From positions 1 through 64,000 of the forward strand of contig CAJNDS010000346.1 in assembly GCA_905221605.1 (NCBI GenBank): 64,000 nucleotides of DNA, given 5' to 3'. The stretch comes from Symbiodinium natans (Eukaryota; Sar; Dinophyceae; Suessiales; Symbiodiniaceae). Positions 8,858 through 19,206 of this stretch are shown here, piece by piece (position 1 is the first letter of the stretch; every line of letters starts with the position of its first letter). The notes under the pieces are model-generated. The model was given only the letters and a program-made list of their open reading frames with translations, did not search any database and was not told where the DNA came from. The position numbers and the translations under genes were made by a program.

Positions 8858-10080
8858 GACCCGCAAATGTTGTTCCTACCCTTTTCCGTTGTGTGTGGTA
8901 TTTGCAGGACTTTTGCAGGGTGCCAAGGGGATCCCGGCAAATTTTGACCCGCAAATGTTGTTCCTACCCTTTTTCGTTTTGCGTGGTATTTGCAGGACTT
9001 TTGCAGGGTGCCAAGGGAATCCCGGCAAATTTTGACCCGCAAATGTTGTTCCTACACTATTCCGATTTGTGTGGCATTTGCAGGGCTTTCGCAGGGTGCC
9101 AAGGGGATCCCGGCAAATTTTGACCCGCAAATGTTGTTCCTACCCTTTTCCGTTTTGTGTGGCATTTGCAGGACTTTTGCAGGGTGCCGAGGGGATCCCG
9201 GCGAATTTTGACCCGCAAATGTTGTTCCTACCCTTTTTCGTTTTGTGTGGTATTTGCAGGACTTTTGCAGGGTGCCAAGGGAATCCCGGCAAATTTTGAC
9301 CCGCAAATGTTGTTCCTACCCTTTTCCGATTTGTGTGGCATTTGCAGGACTTTTGCAGGGTGCCAAGGGGATCCCGGCAAATTTTGACCCGCAAATGTTG
9401 TTCCTACCCTTTCCGTTTTGTGTGGTATTTGCAGGACTTTTGCAGGGTGCCAAGGGGATCCCGGCAAATTTTGACCCGCAAATGTTGTTCCTACCCTTTT
9501 CCGTTTTGTGTGGTATTTGCAGGACGTTTGCAGGGTGCCAAGGGGATCCCGGCAAATTTTGACCCGCAAATGTTGTTCCTACCCTTTTCCGTTTTGTGTG
9601 GCATTTGCAGGACTTTTGCAGGGTGCCAAGGGGATCCCGGCAAATTTTGACCCGCAAATGTTGTTCCTACCTTTTTCCGTTTTGTGTGGTATTTGCAGGA
9701 CTTTTGCAGGGTGCCAAGGGGATCCCGGCAAATTTTGACCCGCAAATGTTGTTCCTACCCTTTTCCGTTTTGTGTGGTATTTGCAGGACTTTTGCAGGGT
9801 GCCAAGGGGATCCCGGCAAATTTTGACCCGCAAATGTTGTTCCTACCCTTTTCCGTTTTGTGTGGTATTTGCAGGACTTTTGCAGGGTGCCAAGGGGATC
9901 CCGGCAAATTTTGACCCGCAAATGTTGTTCCTACCCTTTTCCGTTTTGTGTGGTATTTGCAGGACTTTTGCAGGGTGCCAAGGGGATCCCGGCAAATTTT
10001 GACCCGCAAATGTTGTTCCTACCCTTTTCCGTTTTGTGTGGTATTTGCAGGACTTTTGCAGGGTGCCAAGGGGATCCCGG
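8858..10080. repeat. 88-bp satellite, 14 copies
   Basis: The unit starts GACCCGCAAATGTTGTTCC and repeats at 8858, 8946, 9034, 9122, 9210, 9298, 9386, 9473 and so on to 10001. One unit is 87 bp. The right-hand units (from 9649 on) are nearly identical while the left-hand ones carry substitutions, so the array is homogenised toward one end. Open frames of 76-113 codons on both strands are artefacts of a stop-poor unit whose length is not a multiple of three. Confidence 0.97.
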
Positions 10081-10082
10081 TC

Positions 10083-12760
10083 TCCTGTCTTCATTTCTCC
10101 TCCATGATTTTCATTGCTTTTCCCATGAAAATTGCTTCCTTTTGATCTCTCCTCTCTCCTTTCTCTCTCCCTTCTCTTCTCTTGTTCTCTTTTGAATCTC
10201 AAAATCACACCAAAGGAAGCTTCTTTTCCTTATTGAATGAAAAAGAAAAACAAGAAAAGAGATAGGTAAAGACACTGAAGAGCTCCACTGCCTATTGTTT
10301 CATTCCCTTTCCTCTCTTTCTATGTGTTGTTTCCTTGTCGTTTCAGAAAGCTAGCAAAATAAGGGCAAGGGGGCTTCCTGAAGAGGAGAGAGGGCACCTA
10401 TTTTTTAATTGTAGAGGGGAAAGCGAGAGACAAGGAAGGGAGAGATGATAGATAAAGAAGAGTGCTATCCGTCTCCTTGTTTCTTGTGTCTTCTCTTCTT
10501 TTCAGTTCATCATATTCCTCTTTTCGGCCTGTCTCTTCTGCTCTTTTCCTTACCCTTCTCCTTTTCAAGTTCTTCCTTTTTAGTTTTTCTGTTTCGAAAA
10601 GAAAGAGGGAAGGGAGAGAGAAGGGCGAGAGGATAGATAAAGAAGAGTGCCATCTTCTTTGCGCCTTGTTTTGTCTCTCCATCTTCTTTGTTCATCTCTC
10701 TTCTATTCTTTTCTTGGCTCTTCCCATTAGAATTGTGTTCCTTTTATCTCTGCTCTCTCCTTCTCTTTCCCTTGTCTTCTCCTGTTCCCCTTTAAATGAC
10801 AAAAACACAAGAAAGGAAGAAGAGGGGAATGGAGGCCCTTTTCCTGTATTCTCCTGTTGCAATGAATAAGGAAAAGAGCATAGGAGATAAGGAAGGGAAT
10901 TGAAAAGAAAATGGGCGATCGGGTGTCCTTTTTGCTAGTTTTCTGCATCTTCAAGGAAGAAAAAAGGACACCCGCCCAAGAAGGAAAAGTAACTTAAGAG
11001 ATAGGGAGGAAATTGAAGAGCTCCTCTCTTTACCTAGTCATTCCCTGTCCTCTCTTCTTATCTGTTGTTTGTCTTATTCGCTTCAAAAAGCAAAATAAGG
11101 GAAAGGCGATTTCCTGAAGAGGAAGAAGGGCGCCTACCTGTGAATAGCAAGATTGATTTTTTCTAATTAGGGAGAGACTTGCCCCGCCTGAGCCTCCCTG
11201 GCCTGCTTGTTGTGGCCACATACAGTTGCGCTTCCAGCAAAATGGCATCCTTGTTATCTCGTCTCACTTCTCTTTCCCTTCTCTCCTTCTGTTTCCTTTT
11301 GACTGATAAACCACAAGAAAGGAACTTGTGTGATAAGGCAGTGGAAGGGTAAGCAGAGGGTGACTCCTGGCGCGTGGACCGGTCCATACTTCATCATACC
11401 CCTCCTCTCGGCCTATCTCTTCTGTTCCTTTCCTTACCCTTCTCCTTCTCATAGTTCTTCCTTTTTGTTTTCTTATTTCGAAAAGAAAGAGGGAAGGGAG
11501 AGAGAAGGGAGAGAGGATAGATAAAGAAGAGTGCCATCTTCTCTGCGCCTTGTTTTGTCTCTCCCACTTCTCTATTCATCTCTCTTCTATTCTTTTCTTT
11601 GCTCTTCCCATTAACAATGCAATCCTTTTGTCTCTCCTCTCTCCTTCTCTCTCCCTTCTCTTCTCCTGTTCCCCTTTAAATGACAAAAGCGCAAGAAAGG
11701 AAGAACAAGAGGGGAATGGAGGCCATGTTCCTTTCTTTTCCAATGGATGGGGAAAGCGAGCGGGGTTGGCTCCTTGTCCGTAGACCCTCCCCATGCTGCA
11801 GCAAATCCCTCCTCTCGCCCTATCGCCTCTGTTCTTTTCCTTGTTCCCAAACGGAAAAAGAAAACGGGTTCCTTTACATGTTCATTGTTCTTCCTTTTGT
11901 TTTTATTTGAAAGGGAAAGATAAGAAAGAGAGGAAAGAAGAAAACGAGCACCATCTTCTCTTTGCCTGATTTTGCACCTCCCTCTCCTGTCTTCATTTCT
12001 CTTCCATGATTTTCATTGCTCTTCCCATGAAAATTGCTTCCTTTTGATCTCTCCTCTCTCCTTTCTCTCTCCCTTCTCTTCTCTTGTTCTCTTTTGAATC
12101 TCAAAATCACACCAAAGGAAGCTTCTTTTCCTTATTGAATGAAGAAGAAAAAGAAGAAAAGAGATAGGTAAAGACACTGAAGAGCTCCACTGCCTATTGT
12201 TTCATTCCCTTTCCTCTCTTTCTATGTGTTGTCTTCCTTGTCGTTTCAGAAAGCTAGCAAAATAAGGGCAAGGGGGCTTCCTGAAGAGGAGAGGGCACCT
12301 ATTTGTTTTAATTATAGAGGGAAAAGCGAGAGACAAGGAAGGGAGAGATGATAGATAAAGAAGAGTGCTATCCGTCTCCTTGTTTCTTGTGTCTTCTCTT
12401 CTTTTCAGTACCCCTCCAGAAAATTCAAATGGCCTCCTTGTTGTCTCTCCTCTCTCACTTCCCTTGCCCTTCTCTCCTTCTGTTACATTTTAACTAATAA
12501 AACACAAGAAAGGAACTTGTATGATAAAGCAGTGGAAGGGTAAGCAGAGGGTGACTCCTTGCGCGTGGACCTTGCCCATATCTCTTTCCCTTCTCTTCTC
12601 CTGTTCCCCTTTAAATGACAAAAACACAAGAAAGGAAGAACAAGAGGGGAATGGAGGCCCTTTTCCTGTATTCTCCTGTAAAGAAAAGAGGATAGGAGAT
12701 AAGGAAGGGAATTGAGGAGCTCCTTTCGCTACTTTCTTATGCCCTTTCCTTTGTATCTAC
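10083..12760. repeat. Pyrimidine/purine repeat modules (about seven copies, one 425-bp direct repeat)
   Basis: A module with a long CT-rich stretch (ctctctcccttctcttctcc) followed by an A/G-rich stretch (cacaagaaaggaag, near 10200, 10800, 11305, 11683, 12102, 12496 and 12619) recurs in degenerate form. The block 10083-10505 recurs at 11986-12408 almost exactly. The strand asymmetry could support triplex or hairpin structures. No convincing gene lies within; the open frames are Leu/Phe/Ser or Lys/Glu/Arg-rich repeat translations. Confidence 0.85.
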
Positions 12761-12810
12761 CACACAAAAACACGACTCTCAGCTTCCAAATAAACCCTAT
12801 TTAAGCCACC

Positions 12811-12834
12811 CACGGGGGGGGGGGGGGGGGGGGG
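12811..12834. repeat. Uninterrupted G run of about 24 bases
   Basis: It is preceded by the foldback arm copy (12781-12806) and followed by an AT-rich TATATATG stretch to about 12925. Confidence 0.9.
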
Positions 12835-13084
12835 GCGACTTAGTTATATAGGGACTACATAGTGTGTATGTATATATATGTATATGGGTTAGATAATGTA
12901 TGATATATATATATATATGTATAAGTTTAAGGGTCCCTTCTAGGGGTCCCTCCTTATACCCCTTCTTTAAACGCACCCATAACCTTTACAAACGCCTAAG
13001 GTCGTGGCTCAACTCTTCCCAGCGCAGTGCCACCGGCCTGGAGTTTCTTGGTGGTTCTTGCTCAACTGATGCTGCGCCACCATG

Positions 13085-14340
13085 AATTCTGAACTCGCAT
13101 GTCCCTGTCCTCCACATCGAAAAAAACGTGCGGATTGCCAGCGGCGTGGGCCACGTGCCCGAGTGCTACCACGGGGCCCAGGGGCAACGCTTTCGTCCTG
13201 CATCAGGAAACCCTTTGAGGAGTGCAAGCATGTGCAAACAGTCTGCCTTACAGCCATGCTCCTGCAATTCCTCTTCGCCTCTCTCTTCTTCTGCTGCGCT
13301 TGCAGGTCAGGCTGACACCCTTCCCTTGAGGCCGTCCGACTGAAAGCAACGCGTACCGGCAAGCCCTTGGAGCGCCCTCCCCCAGCCTCCAAAGAACACC
13401 GGAACCCAACTTTACGGACCCAAAACTTCCCGTGTTCTTGACTTCACACACCCCACAGCTCTTTGCTGGTTACACTAGTGGCTGAGCTTGAGCTCTTCAT
13501 GTAGTGTTCCTTCTTTCCTTTCTTCCCTCCCTCCCTCCCTTCCTTCAGCACTCAATGGCCCCGCCAGGCGAAGACCGCCCGAGAGCGGGTGTCCACCGAA
13601 TTAGTGGGCGAGACTCCTCCCCGCCCCCTCGGATTCCTAGGATTGTCGGGAAGCCAAACCAGACTAACCAGACCCTTACATCGGTCAACCAGACCCAGGT
13701 AGTTCTCCTGTGGCCCTCTCTGTGCGCGAGGGTGAAGCTCAATGGCTGGGGAGTTGATATCACGATAAACAGCTCTATTCACAATACGCAGTGAACAAGA
13801 ACCTTTCTCACAGGCTCCGAGAGTGCACGAGCTTATGGGGCGGTTCATTTCAGTCCCCGCTCGTTTCGGCTCGCGGTCGAAGTCCGGGCTGCGGAAAGGG
13901 TGGGACCAAGGTTGCTAGCAGTGATGTCGGCTGCCGTCGCCTGCTTTCCCACTTGTTTCGTCATCTTTGCTTCTCTTTCTCTTTTCTTTCTTTCTCTCTC
14001 TCTGTCTCTCTCTCCCCTCTCTCTGTATCTCTTTTTCTTTACATCACGACTGAAGATGTTGCCAAATTGTTCGGTGTTCCAGACCCCAACTCTGTCTGGC
14101 TTGGAATGCTGGTAACTTGCAACCTTCATAAACAGTTCTGATATCACGGTTTCTGGTTTGCCCGCAAACCGGCAGCGGTTGTGATACCGCGTGCGTCGTC
14201 CTGCCCCAGGTTTGGCATCGGCCCGGCTGACTCCCAGCTCGATGTGCTGACTGATGGGTGGACTTGAGCTCGGGGAAGCTTCGCCGGTGATGGGAGGGCT
14301 GACGTCTGCCGCGCCTACATTGGAGTTCCTGCTCTTCCAT
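13085..14340 (-). CDS. Candidate exons, strand uncertain
   Basis: Several stretches look coding. On the minus strand 13552-13800 reads RIVNRAVYRDINSPAIELHP, then QENYLGLVDRCKGLVSLVWL and RSRAVFAWRGH to a TGA. On the minus strand 14150-14340 reads MEEQELQCRRGRRQPSHH then SFPELKSTHQSAHRAGSQ. The stretch 13085-13300 is open on both strands; the plus strand reads VLHIEKNVRIASGVGHVPEC. Pyrimidine tracts at 13511-13550 and 13975-14040 could serve as polypyrimidine tracts on the plus strand. No family is recognised and exon joins were not established. Confidence 0.25.
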
Positions 14341-14552
14341 GCGCCCTTTCAGGTCATGTAAAAGTATGGCAGCGTCCCACGGCTTCGGAGGAACGATCGG
14401 CGCAGTTGCGGGTTGGTTTGTGTTTGCTGGATCAGCTCTCCCTCATACTCCGCTTACGTGGGCAGGTAAACATGCGTGGACAGGCGGAAACAGCGTGCCA
14501 GTCAGCTGGCTAAGCTGCTAAAGGCACCAAGCTACCCCTCTCGCAATCGCAA

Positions 14553-14612
14553 TCTCAACCCTAAACCCTAAGCCCTAAACCCTAAACCCTAAACCCTAAA
14601 CCCTAATCCCGT
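14553..14612. repeat. Interstitial telomere block (CCCTAAA)
   Basis: About eight units, adjoining the stop or donor end of the minus-strand membrane exon. Confidence 0.9.
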
Positions 14613-14735
14613 TCAGCATGTACCCTGAACCATCTCCCTGTGCGTCCCTGTCAGCCACACGGCCAGAAAGCCCAGAAGGCCAACCGCCAGCAGCACCCCC
14701 AACGCCATCATGCCGCCGAAGTTCCCACCTCGGAA
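14613..14735 (-). CDS. Candidate membrane-spanning exon
   Basis: The minus strand reads GGNFGGMMALGVLLAVGLLG then FLAVWLTGTHREMVQ. This is a clear single transmembrane helix of about 20 residues flanked by a Gly-rich start and a charged end. An AG acceptor (CCGAG|GTGGG) precedes it, and either a GT donor (CAGG|GTACATG) or an in-frame TGA at 14613 follows, right at the telomere block. The GTTGTG-rich repeat at 14755-14870 would lie in the upstream intron. The protein is not recognised. Confidence 0.4.
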   Translation of the reverse strand, partial: FRGGNFGGMMALGVLLAVGLLGFLAVWLTGTHREMVQGTC

Positions 14736-14754
14736 AGGCAAGCCACCAACATCT

Positions 14755-14870
14755 CCACGACCGCAACAACACCACCAGCACAACCACCACAACCACAACC
14801 AACCACAACCACAACATCAAGCACAAACAAGCACAACAACCACCACAACCACAACAACAACGACAACGAG
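14755..14870. repeat. CAA/CCA-rich trinucleotide microsatellite
   Basis: CACAACCACCACAACCACAA-type repeats. Confidence 0.9.
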
Positions 14871-14879
14871 ATGGCATGA

Positions 14880-15028
14880 TAAAGAAGGTGGTCGTGCTCG
14901 TGAAGCCCCGCGACTTGCACCACTCTGGAGATATTGAGTGCGGGACTACTTTCTGCATTGACCTGCCCATTCTGGCAGAGGCTGCGGTCGGCAAAGCTAA
15001 CTGGGCGACTACATACAGGGGATCCTGA
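14880..15028 (+). CDS. Candidate terminal exon, strand ambiguous
   Basis: The plus strand reads KKVVVLVKPRDLHHSGDIEC, then FCIDLPILAEAAVGKANWAT, to a TGA at 15026, with purine-first codon bias and an AG before it. The minus strand is also open (SFADRSLCQNGQVNAESS, RVVQVAGLHEHDHLLYHA). Only one can be real and I slightly favour the plus strand on codon pattern. No family is recognised. Confidence 0.3.
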
Positions 15029-15194
15029 GTTGCAATGCTTCGGCCACACCCTGTGAAAAAGCCGCACTGCTCAGGGACTCAGCGTACTTATGCAGGGCGG
15101 GTACAGGGCACTCAGAGGGTCGGCCCATGCCTCCAGTAGCTCCAGCTCGAAAACCAGAACGGCACCTGGAGGAATTGGCCCAGCACCTCCGCAA

Positions 15195-15395
15195 GCCGAG
15201 TCAAGTGGAGTCTCTCATATAACAACTATATCCGTGTATTAGTATATTCTTACATTATAGTTTACATGTATATATTGTTGTCAAGTATGTCTTTATATGA
15301 TTGTTATGAACTTCTTAATATATTATTCAAAAAACATTTTCCTATTTACTATATCATTTATCATTATTCTGTTCCCATTTAGGCTGACCCTGACC
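15195..15395. other. AT-rich island, possible intron
   Basis: About 200 bp of strongly AT-rich DNA in GC-rich surroundings ends TTCCCATTTAG|GC, which would be a good plus-strand acceptor. The following plus-strand frame to 15626 reads DLPKAATRPQPRIHTSFSR then TRRRKKTEDEKCTELDL before a stop. Its composition would also fit inserted organelle DNA. Confidence 0.35.
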
Positions 15396-15864
15396 AGCGA
15401 TCTCCCCAAGGCCGCAACAAGGCCGCAACCCAGGATACACACAAGCTTCTCAAGGAGCGCTTTTGGGCCGACCTCGATCACCGTAGGCGAGGTGGCTGGG
15501 CAAGATGATCTCCCACCTAGCACGAGGAGAAGAAAGAAGACGGAGGATGAGAAATGTACTGAGCTAGACTTGTCTCTCCATCAGCCTTCGGCCCCAGAGG
15601 CAAAACAAGGCAGCCATGCCACATAAGCTGTAAACGCATCACAACACTTGAAACGAGGCTGCGTCACAGCACTTGGAGCAAGACCCTGCGGGCTTTGCAG
15701 CAGCAGAGCATTTGGGCTTCTTGTAGCTGATAGAGCTCGTTTTTGAGCATGATGAGTCTGCCGAGGCACTTCTCACCGGCACGCATCAACTGCAGGGCTT
15801 CCGCCCAGCCCGGGACCACTTGAGACGGCCTTTGCGTTGCACACCCTGCATGAAGTCATGAAAC

Positions 15865-16282
15865 ACAGCTCTCGCATGGTGATGTTGCGAAAGCCACCGC
15901 GTTGTTCATGGCCACTGGCGTCAGCTTGGAGTTCGCTGATCTTATGTATCTCACCACAGTCACAGGCGCTTCGGGCCTGAAGATGATAGGATCTCCTCGG
16001 CGGTACCTAGAAGAATTCACTGCATGCACACTCTGCTTGGTTTTGGCACGCTTTCTCCCTCAAGCCCAAGGCAGCTGGGTCCTACAGCGCTCACGAGGAG
16101 TCGAATTCCGTTCCATCGACGAGGGTGCCCTTGTAGTGACACCTACAAGCAGGAAGAATGGGGGGGGAGACCGTTGCAAGGGGGCAACCTGGAAAACCAA
16201 AAACATCACTGCCTACAAAGCATCACTGGATCTTTGTCAAACCATGAAAGCTTCGGATGCCGAGACGTATCTGCACCCCAAA
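15865..16282 (+). CDS. Long open exon, unrecognised protein
   Basis: The plus strand is open for about 140 codons while the minus strand has stops. It reads LSHGDVAKATALFMATGVSL, EFADLMYLTTVTGASGLKMI, RRYLEEFTACTLCLVLARFL and VEFRSIDEGALVV. An AG (CACAG|CTCTCG) is available at the start. The frame continues to a telomere block at 16278; GT donors inside (for example GAGG|GTGCCC near 16125) could end the exon earlier. The hydrophobic middle suggests a buried helix rather than a clear transmembrane segment. No family is recognised. The next plus-strand exons may be those near 16820-17233. Confidence 0.45.
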
Positions 16283-16338
16283 CCTAAACCCTAAACCCTG
16301 AATCCCTAAACCCTAAACCCTAAACCCTAAACCCTAAA
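16278..16338. repeat. Interstitial telomere block (CCCTAAA)
   Basis: About eight units directly after the 15865-16282 frame. Confidence 0.9.
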
Positions 16339-16437
16339 TCCAGCAAAAACACCAAGTCTTGGACAACGGTCTCAACGGGAGCCGCCTCCTTACAATCTAG
16401 TAAACAGCCACAGCCAAGCCTATTAATAAAAAAAATA

Positions 16438-16496
16438 TGTTTAATATCCTCTTGGGTTTAATTTAAACAAAAAAATGTTTCCCAAGGGGGATATAG
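16438..16496. mobile_element. Small hairpin element, copy 1 of 2
   Basis: Arms ATATCCTCTTGGG and CCCAAGGGGGATAT enclose an AT-rich loop. A second copy lies at 47739-47802 in an intron. Confidence 0.75.
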
Positions 16497-16554
16497 CAAT
16501 GGCGCAAGACCTTCAATCACTCAGCCCTCAGCCCTAGAAGCCCCTTGGACACAA

Positions 16555-16660
16555 GTGGTGGTCTACGAAATTACGGGGACCCCGAATAGAGTCCCCCCAA
16601 ATAGCAGGATTCCCTTACTCTAAGGGACCCCGATGAGGAACCCCCCTGATTTCGGAAACC
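16555..16660. mobile_element. 100-bp inverted-repeat element, copy 2
   Basis: It runs from GGTCTACGAAATTACGGGGA to GATTTCGGAAACC with family landmarks (ccccaaatagcaggattccc). Confidence 0.85.
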
Positions 16661-16736
16661 ACCCAATTTTCCCAAACACCCATCCGGGGGCCTGCAAGGG
16701 CTGTTGGGCCCGGGCCTGGCCCAATGGTTTTAAGGT

Positions 16737-16765
16737 TTAGGGTTTGGGGTTTAGGGTTTGTGTGG
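16737..16765. repeat. Short telomere block (TTTAGGG)
   Basis: Three or four degenerate units. Confidence 0.8.
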
Positions 16766-16819
16766 ACCTAGAAACTAGGGGCTCGGGGCTTCTGGGCTTG
16801 AGGTTTGGGTCTTTTTTCA

Positions 16820-17233
16820 GATTCTTTCATGATTGGCTAATGATAGCGTCTGCTGCTCTGGAGTTTCACATACATGGCTTCACTGCGTGTTGCATCTTTG
16901 ACGTGGGGCTGCTGCTAGTCCTTCCGAGCTGTGCTCAGGGTAGAATCACTTACAGGCAGCTCCACCGTGTGCGCGGACAGCCCCGGAACGCCCTACAAGT
17001 ACAGTTGACCCTCACTCCCCATATCCTTGCAGCGCCTCTCCCCAGATGGATTGCTTTTGATCACCTGGCACACAAGCAGGCAGGCTGCAAGAGTCACCTG
17101 GAGCGCGGTTGTAGTGTGTCAAGGCTCCGTCCGTCCTTCTCGCGCAATTTCCCGAACAGGCTCTGCTTACGTTCAGAGGCACAGTAAGGCCTTGCTTCGG
17201 ACTCTGATCACAGAGCCGTCGCCCGAGATTTAG
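16820..17233 (+). CDS. Two candidate exons, unrecognised protein
   Basis: A strong acceptor (CTTTTTTCAG|) precedes an exon reading FHDWLMIASAALEFHIHGFT, ACCIFDVGLLLVLPSCAQ, with a GT donor at about 16938 (CAGG|GTAGAA). A second acceptor (ATCCTTGCAG|, about 17030) opens two frames that both run to stops. One reads RLSPDGLLLITWHTSRQAAR then TWSAVVVCQGSV, stopping at 17233. The other reads PLPRWIAFDHLAHKQAGCKS, stopping at 17187; it is the one in phase with the first exon. No family is recognised. Confidence 0.4.
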
Positions 17234-17310
17234 GGCGCCAAGCTCGCATCTACTGCTGCTGCACCGTCGGCGATTCTCAAGCTCAAAGCCCTGACAAGAC
17301 GAACCTCTGC

Positions 17311-17380
17311 ACGATGATGATGATGATGATGATGATGATCATGATCATGATCATGATCATGATAATAATGATGATAATAA

Positions 17381-17421
<41 letters not shown>
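17311..17421. repeat. GAT/ATC trinucleotide array, partly palindromic
   Basis: GATGATGAT on the left, ATCATGATCATG in the middle, then GATGATGAT again, so single strands can fold back. Confidence 0.95.
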
Positions 17422-17422
<1 letters not shown>

Positions 17423-17461
17423 GTTGCGGTGCTGGATGGCTTTGGGCCTTCCTACTTCCAG

Positions 17462-17760
17462 GGTCTTGGGCGGCTTCGGACACATCAACGGCGCCAAACA
17501 TGCGCTCCGGGCACACGATGCTGAGGGGGGTGTCGGAAACCAGGGGTACCTTACTGGGGTCCTGAAGAAGGAGATCCTACTGCTTGGGGGACTATATTGC
17601 AGGTCCCTTGTTTTCGCCAACCCCCATATACACGCACGGTCAGGTTTCACAGCAGGACATGTGATCTGTTTGCGCATCTGCATCTGCAAAGGTCCGTCCT
17701 TGTACCGCAGCCCGGACTCCCTTTCTTGGAAGCCATGCCTCGACATCCATCCGGAAGTCT
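17462..17760 (+). CDS. Two short candidate exons around an element
   Basis: The first, after TACTTCCAG|, reads VLGGFGHINGAKHALRAHDA and stops where the 100-bp element begins with a GT (GGGG|GTGTCGG). The second (about 17690-17760) reads GPSLYRSPDSLSWKPCLDIH then PEVW and stops at TGG|GTTTAGGG, a telomere-type donor. Neither is recognised; both are short. Confidence 0.35.
17524..17626. mobile_element. 100-bp inverted-repeat element, copy 3
   Basis: GGGGGTGTCGGAAACC to TTGTTTTCGCCAACCCCC, opposite orientation to copy 2. It starts at the 3' end of a candidate plus-strand exon. Confidence 0.85.
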
Positions 17761-17762
17761 GG

Positions 17763-17855
17763 GTTTAGGGTTTAGGGCTTAGTGTTCAGGGTTTCGAGTT
17801 TCGGGTGTTTCACCTGCCTACCATAATTCATACCATAATTCATACCATAATTCAG
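17763..17855. repeat. Short telomere block and ATAATTCATACC repeat
   Basis: Degenerate TTTAGGG units (17763-17810) are followed by three copies of a 13-bp TACCATAATTCAT repeat. Confidence 0.8.
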
Positions 17856-17974
17856 AGGTCGCAAAGGCGTGCCTCTTGACTGAGTCGTCCAGGAACTCCT
17901 CCGGCTTGCCCCGGAAGCGCAATGCCTTTGCGCTGGCACAAACCCCGAAGCCTGGAGCACCTTTCGAGGCCACA

Positions 17975-18120
17975 CACACATACATGTAATAAAATATAAG
18001 TATCATATAATATAATATCATATAATCGAATATGATATCATTATGTATCATAGTAGAATACAATATAGTTTACTATAGAAGCATATAGTATAGTTCTATA
18101 TACTAGAACTTATCTAGATC
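17975..18120. other. AT-rich stretch (ATATAAT repeats)
   Basis: TATCATATAATATAATATC-type low-complexity DNA with no gene seen. Confidence 0.7.
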
Positions 18121-18149
18121 GAGCCCGGTAAACCAGTATCATGTTGAAA

Positions 18150-18455
18150 GTGTTCGGGTAGGAGCGTGCGAGTGAACGAGTGGACACGTACGAGTGCGAG
18201 TGCAACATACGAGTGGACCAGTGGAAATGTACGAGTGAATGAGTGGAAACGTGCGAGTGAACGAGTGGAAACGTACGAGCGGAGGAGGGGAAATCTGCCA
18301 GTGCACGAGTGGAAACGTACGAGTGGACGAGTGGATGATGTACGAGCACTCGTGCGCTTCCACTCGTCCACTCGTACGTTTCCACTCGTTCACTGGTACG
18401 CTTCCACTCGTCCACTCGTACGTTTCCACTCGTTCACTGGTACGTTTCCACTGGT
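18150..18455. repeat. 24-bp repeats in inverted halves
   Basis: ACGAGTGGAAACGTACGAGT-type units run forward to about 18340. They then appear inverted (CACTCGTACGTTTCCACTCG) from 18355 to 18455, making one large hairpin. Confidence 0.9.
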
Positions 18456-18456
18456 A

Positions 18457-18521
18457 CAGAAATAAGGCAGGATGGGAGCCCGTATAAGCCTTATTCGGGC
18501 TCCCATCCTGCCTTATTTCTG
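18457..18521. repeat. Perfect palindrome, 26-bp arms
   Basis: Arms at 18457-18482 and 18496-18521 (core GGCAGGATGGGAGCCCG) are exact inverted copies around a 13-base loop. The palindrome sits at the end of the inverted 24-bp repeats. Confidence 0.95.
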
Positions 18522-18651
18522 CGCGGGTGGAAAACGTACGAGCGATGAGCAAGAGCACGCCATGGCTGGATGAACAACCTTTGATTTGGTATAAGGGTCC
18601 GAGAACGACTTGTCGCCTTTCCTGAACCCGGGCGACTTGATAATTATTAGG

Positions 18652-18780
18652 GGTTCAGGGTTTAGGGTTTGGGTTTAGGGTTTAGGGTTTGGGGTTTAGG
18701 GTTTGGGGTTTAGGGTTTGGGGTTTAGGGTTTAGGGTTTAGGGTTTAGGGTTTAGGGTTTAGGGTTTAGGGTTTGGGGTT
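18652..18780. repeat. Interstitial telomere block (TTTAGGG, some TTTGGGG)
   Basis: About 18 units with occasional GGGGTTT variants. Confidence 0.95.
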
Positions 18781-18784
18781 CTAT

Positions 18785-18900
18785 CACACGAAATTTCCAA
18801 GTCCTAGAGGAGCAGGCCAGTGTGAGGCAGCGGCGCTTGCGCCCTCTTCCGTGGCCATGGCCAGGTCGGAGTCTGCTTCTTCCCGCGAGCAAGCGCAGAA
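18785..18900 (-). CDS. Candidate exon next to telomere block
   Basis: The minus strand reads REEADSDLAMATEEGASAAA then SHWPAPLGLGNF. It ends at a GT donor (AATTTC|GTGTGATAG) just before the telomere block, which is in CCCTAAA orientation on this strand. The acidic, Ala-rich composition is ordinary for a linker region. No family is recognised and the acceptor was not fixed. Confidence 0.3.
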
Positions 18901-19103
18901 CAGTGTGTGGTAACTAGTGTTTCTGCAGTGTTTTTTCTCGTGCTTCAGGTCGTGATTTTGCAGTGTCCTTTGTATCGTTCCAACGGCCGAGGCCATGCCG
19001 CACTGCATGAGATGCAGCTGCACTTTGCAGCGCATGGTTGCCACGTGTTGCACTCTACAGCTTGACTTTGCAAGGAGCCTTGGCATGGTAGCATCAGGAT
19101 ATA

Positions 19104-19206
19104 TGGGGGGTGTACGATACTCGGGGGAACCTCATTGGGATCCTTATAATATGGGGATCCTACAATTTGAGGACTATCGTAGGGGGTCCCTTATGTTGGT
19201 AACAGC
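19104..19206. mobile_element. 100-bp inverted-repeat element, copy 4 (diverged)
   Basis: GGGGGTGTACGATACTCGGG to TTATGTTGGTAACAGCCC with central GGATCCTACAATTTG. The ends are more mutated than in other copies. Confidence 0.7.

Noticed and set aside
8858-10080. Possible CRISPR array
   Set aside because: Units are contiguous 88-bp copies without unique spacers, and the genome is eukaryotic.
8749-10208. Overlapping 76-121-codon frames on both strands with repeated motifs
   Set aside because: Stop-poor 88-bp satellite with a length not divisible by three, so frames are inevitable and shift between units.
13123-13150. Zinc-knuckle-like FFRCGGQGHASSEF on the minus strand
   Set aside because: The first and last cysteines of CX2CX4HX4C are phenylalanine, so the match is probably chance.
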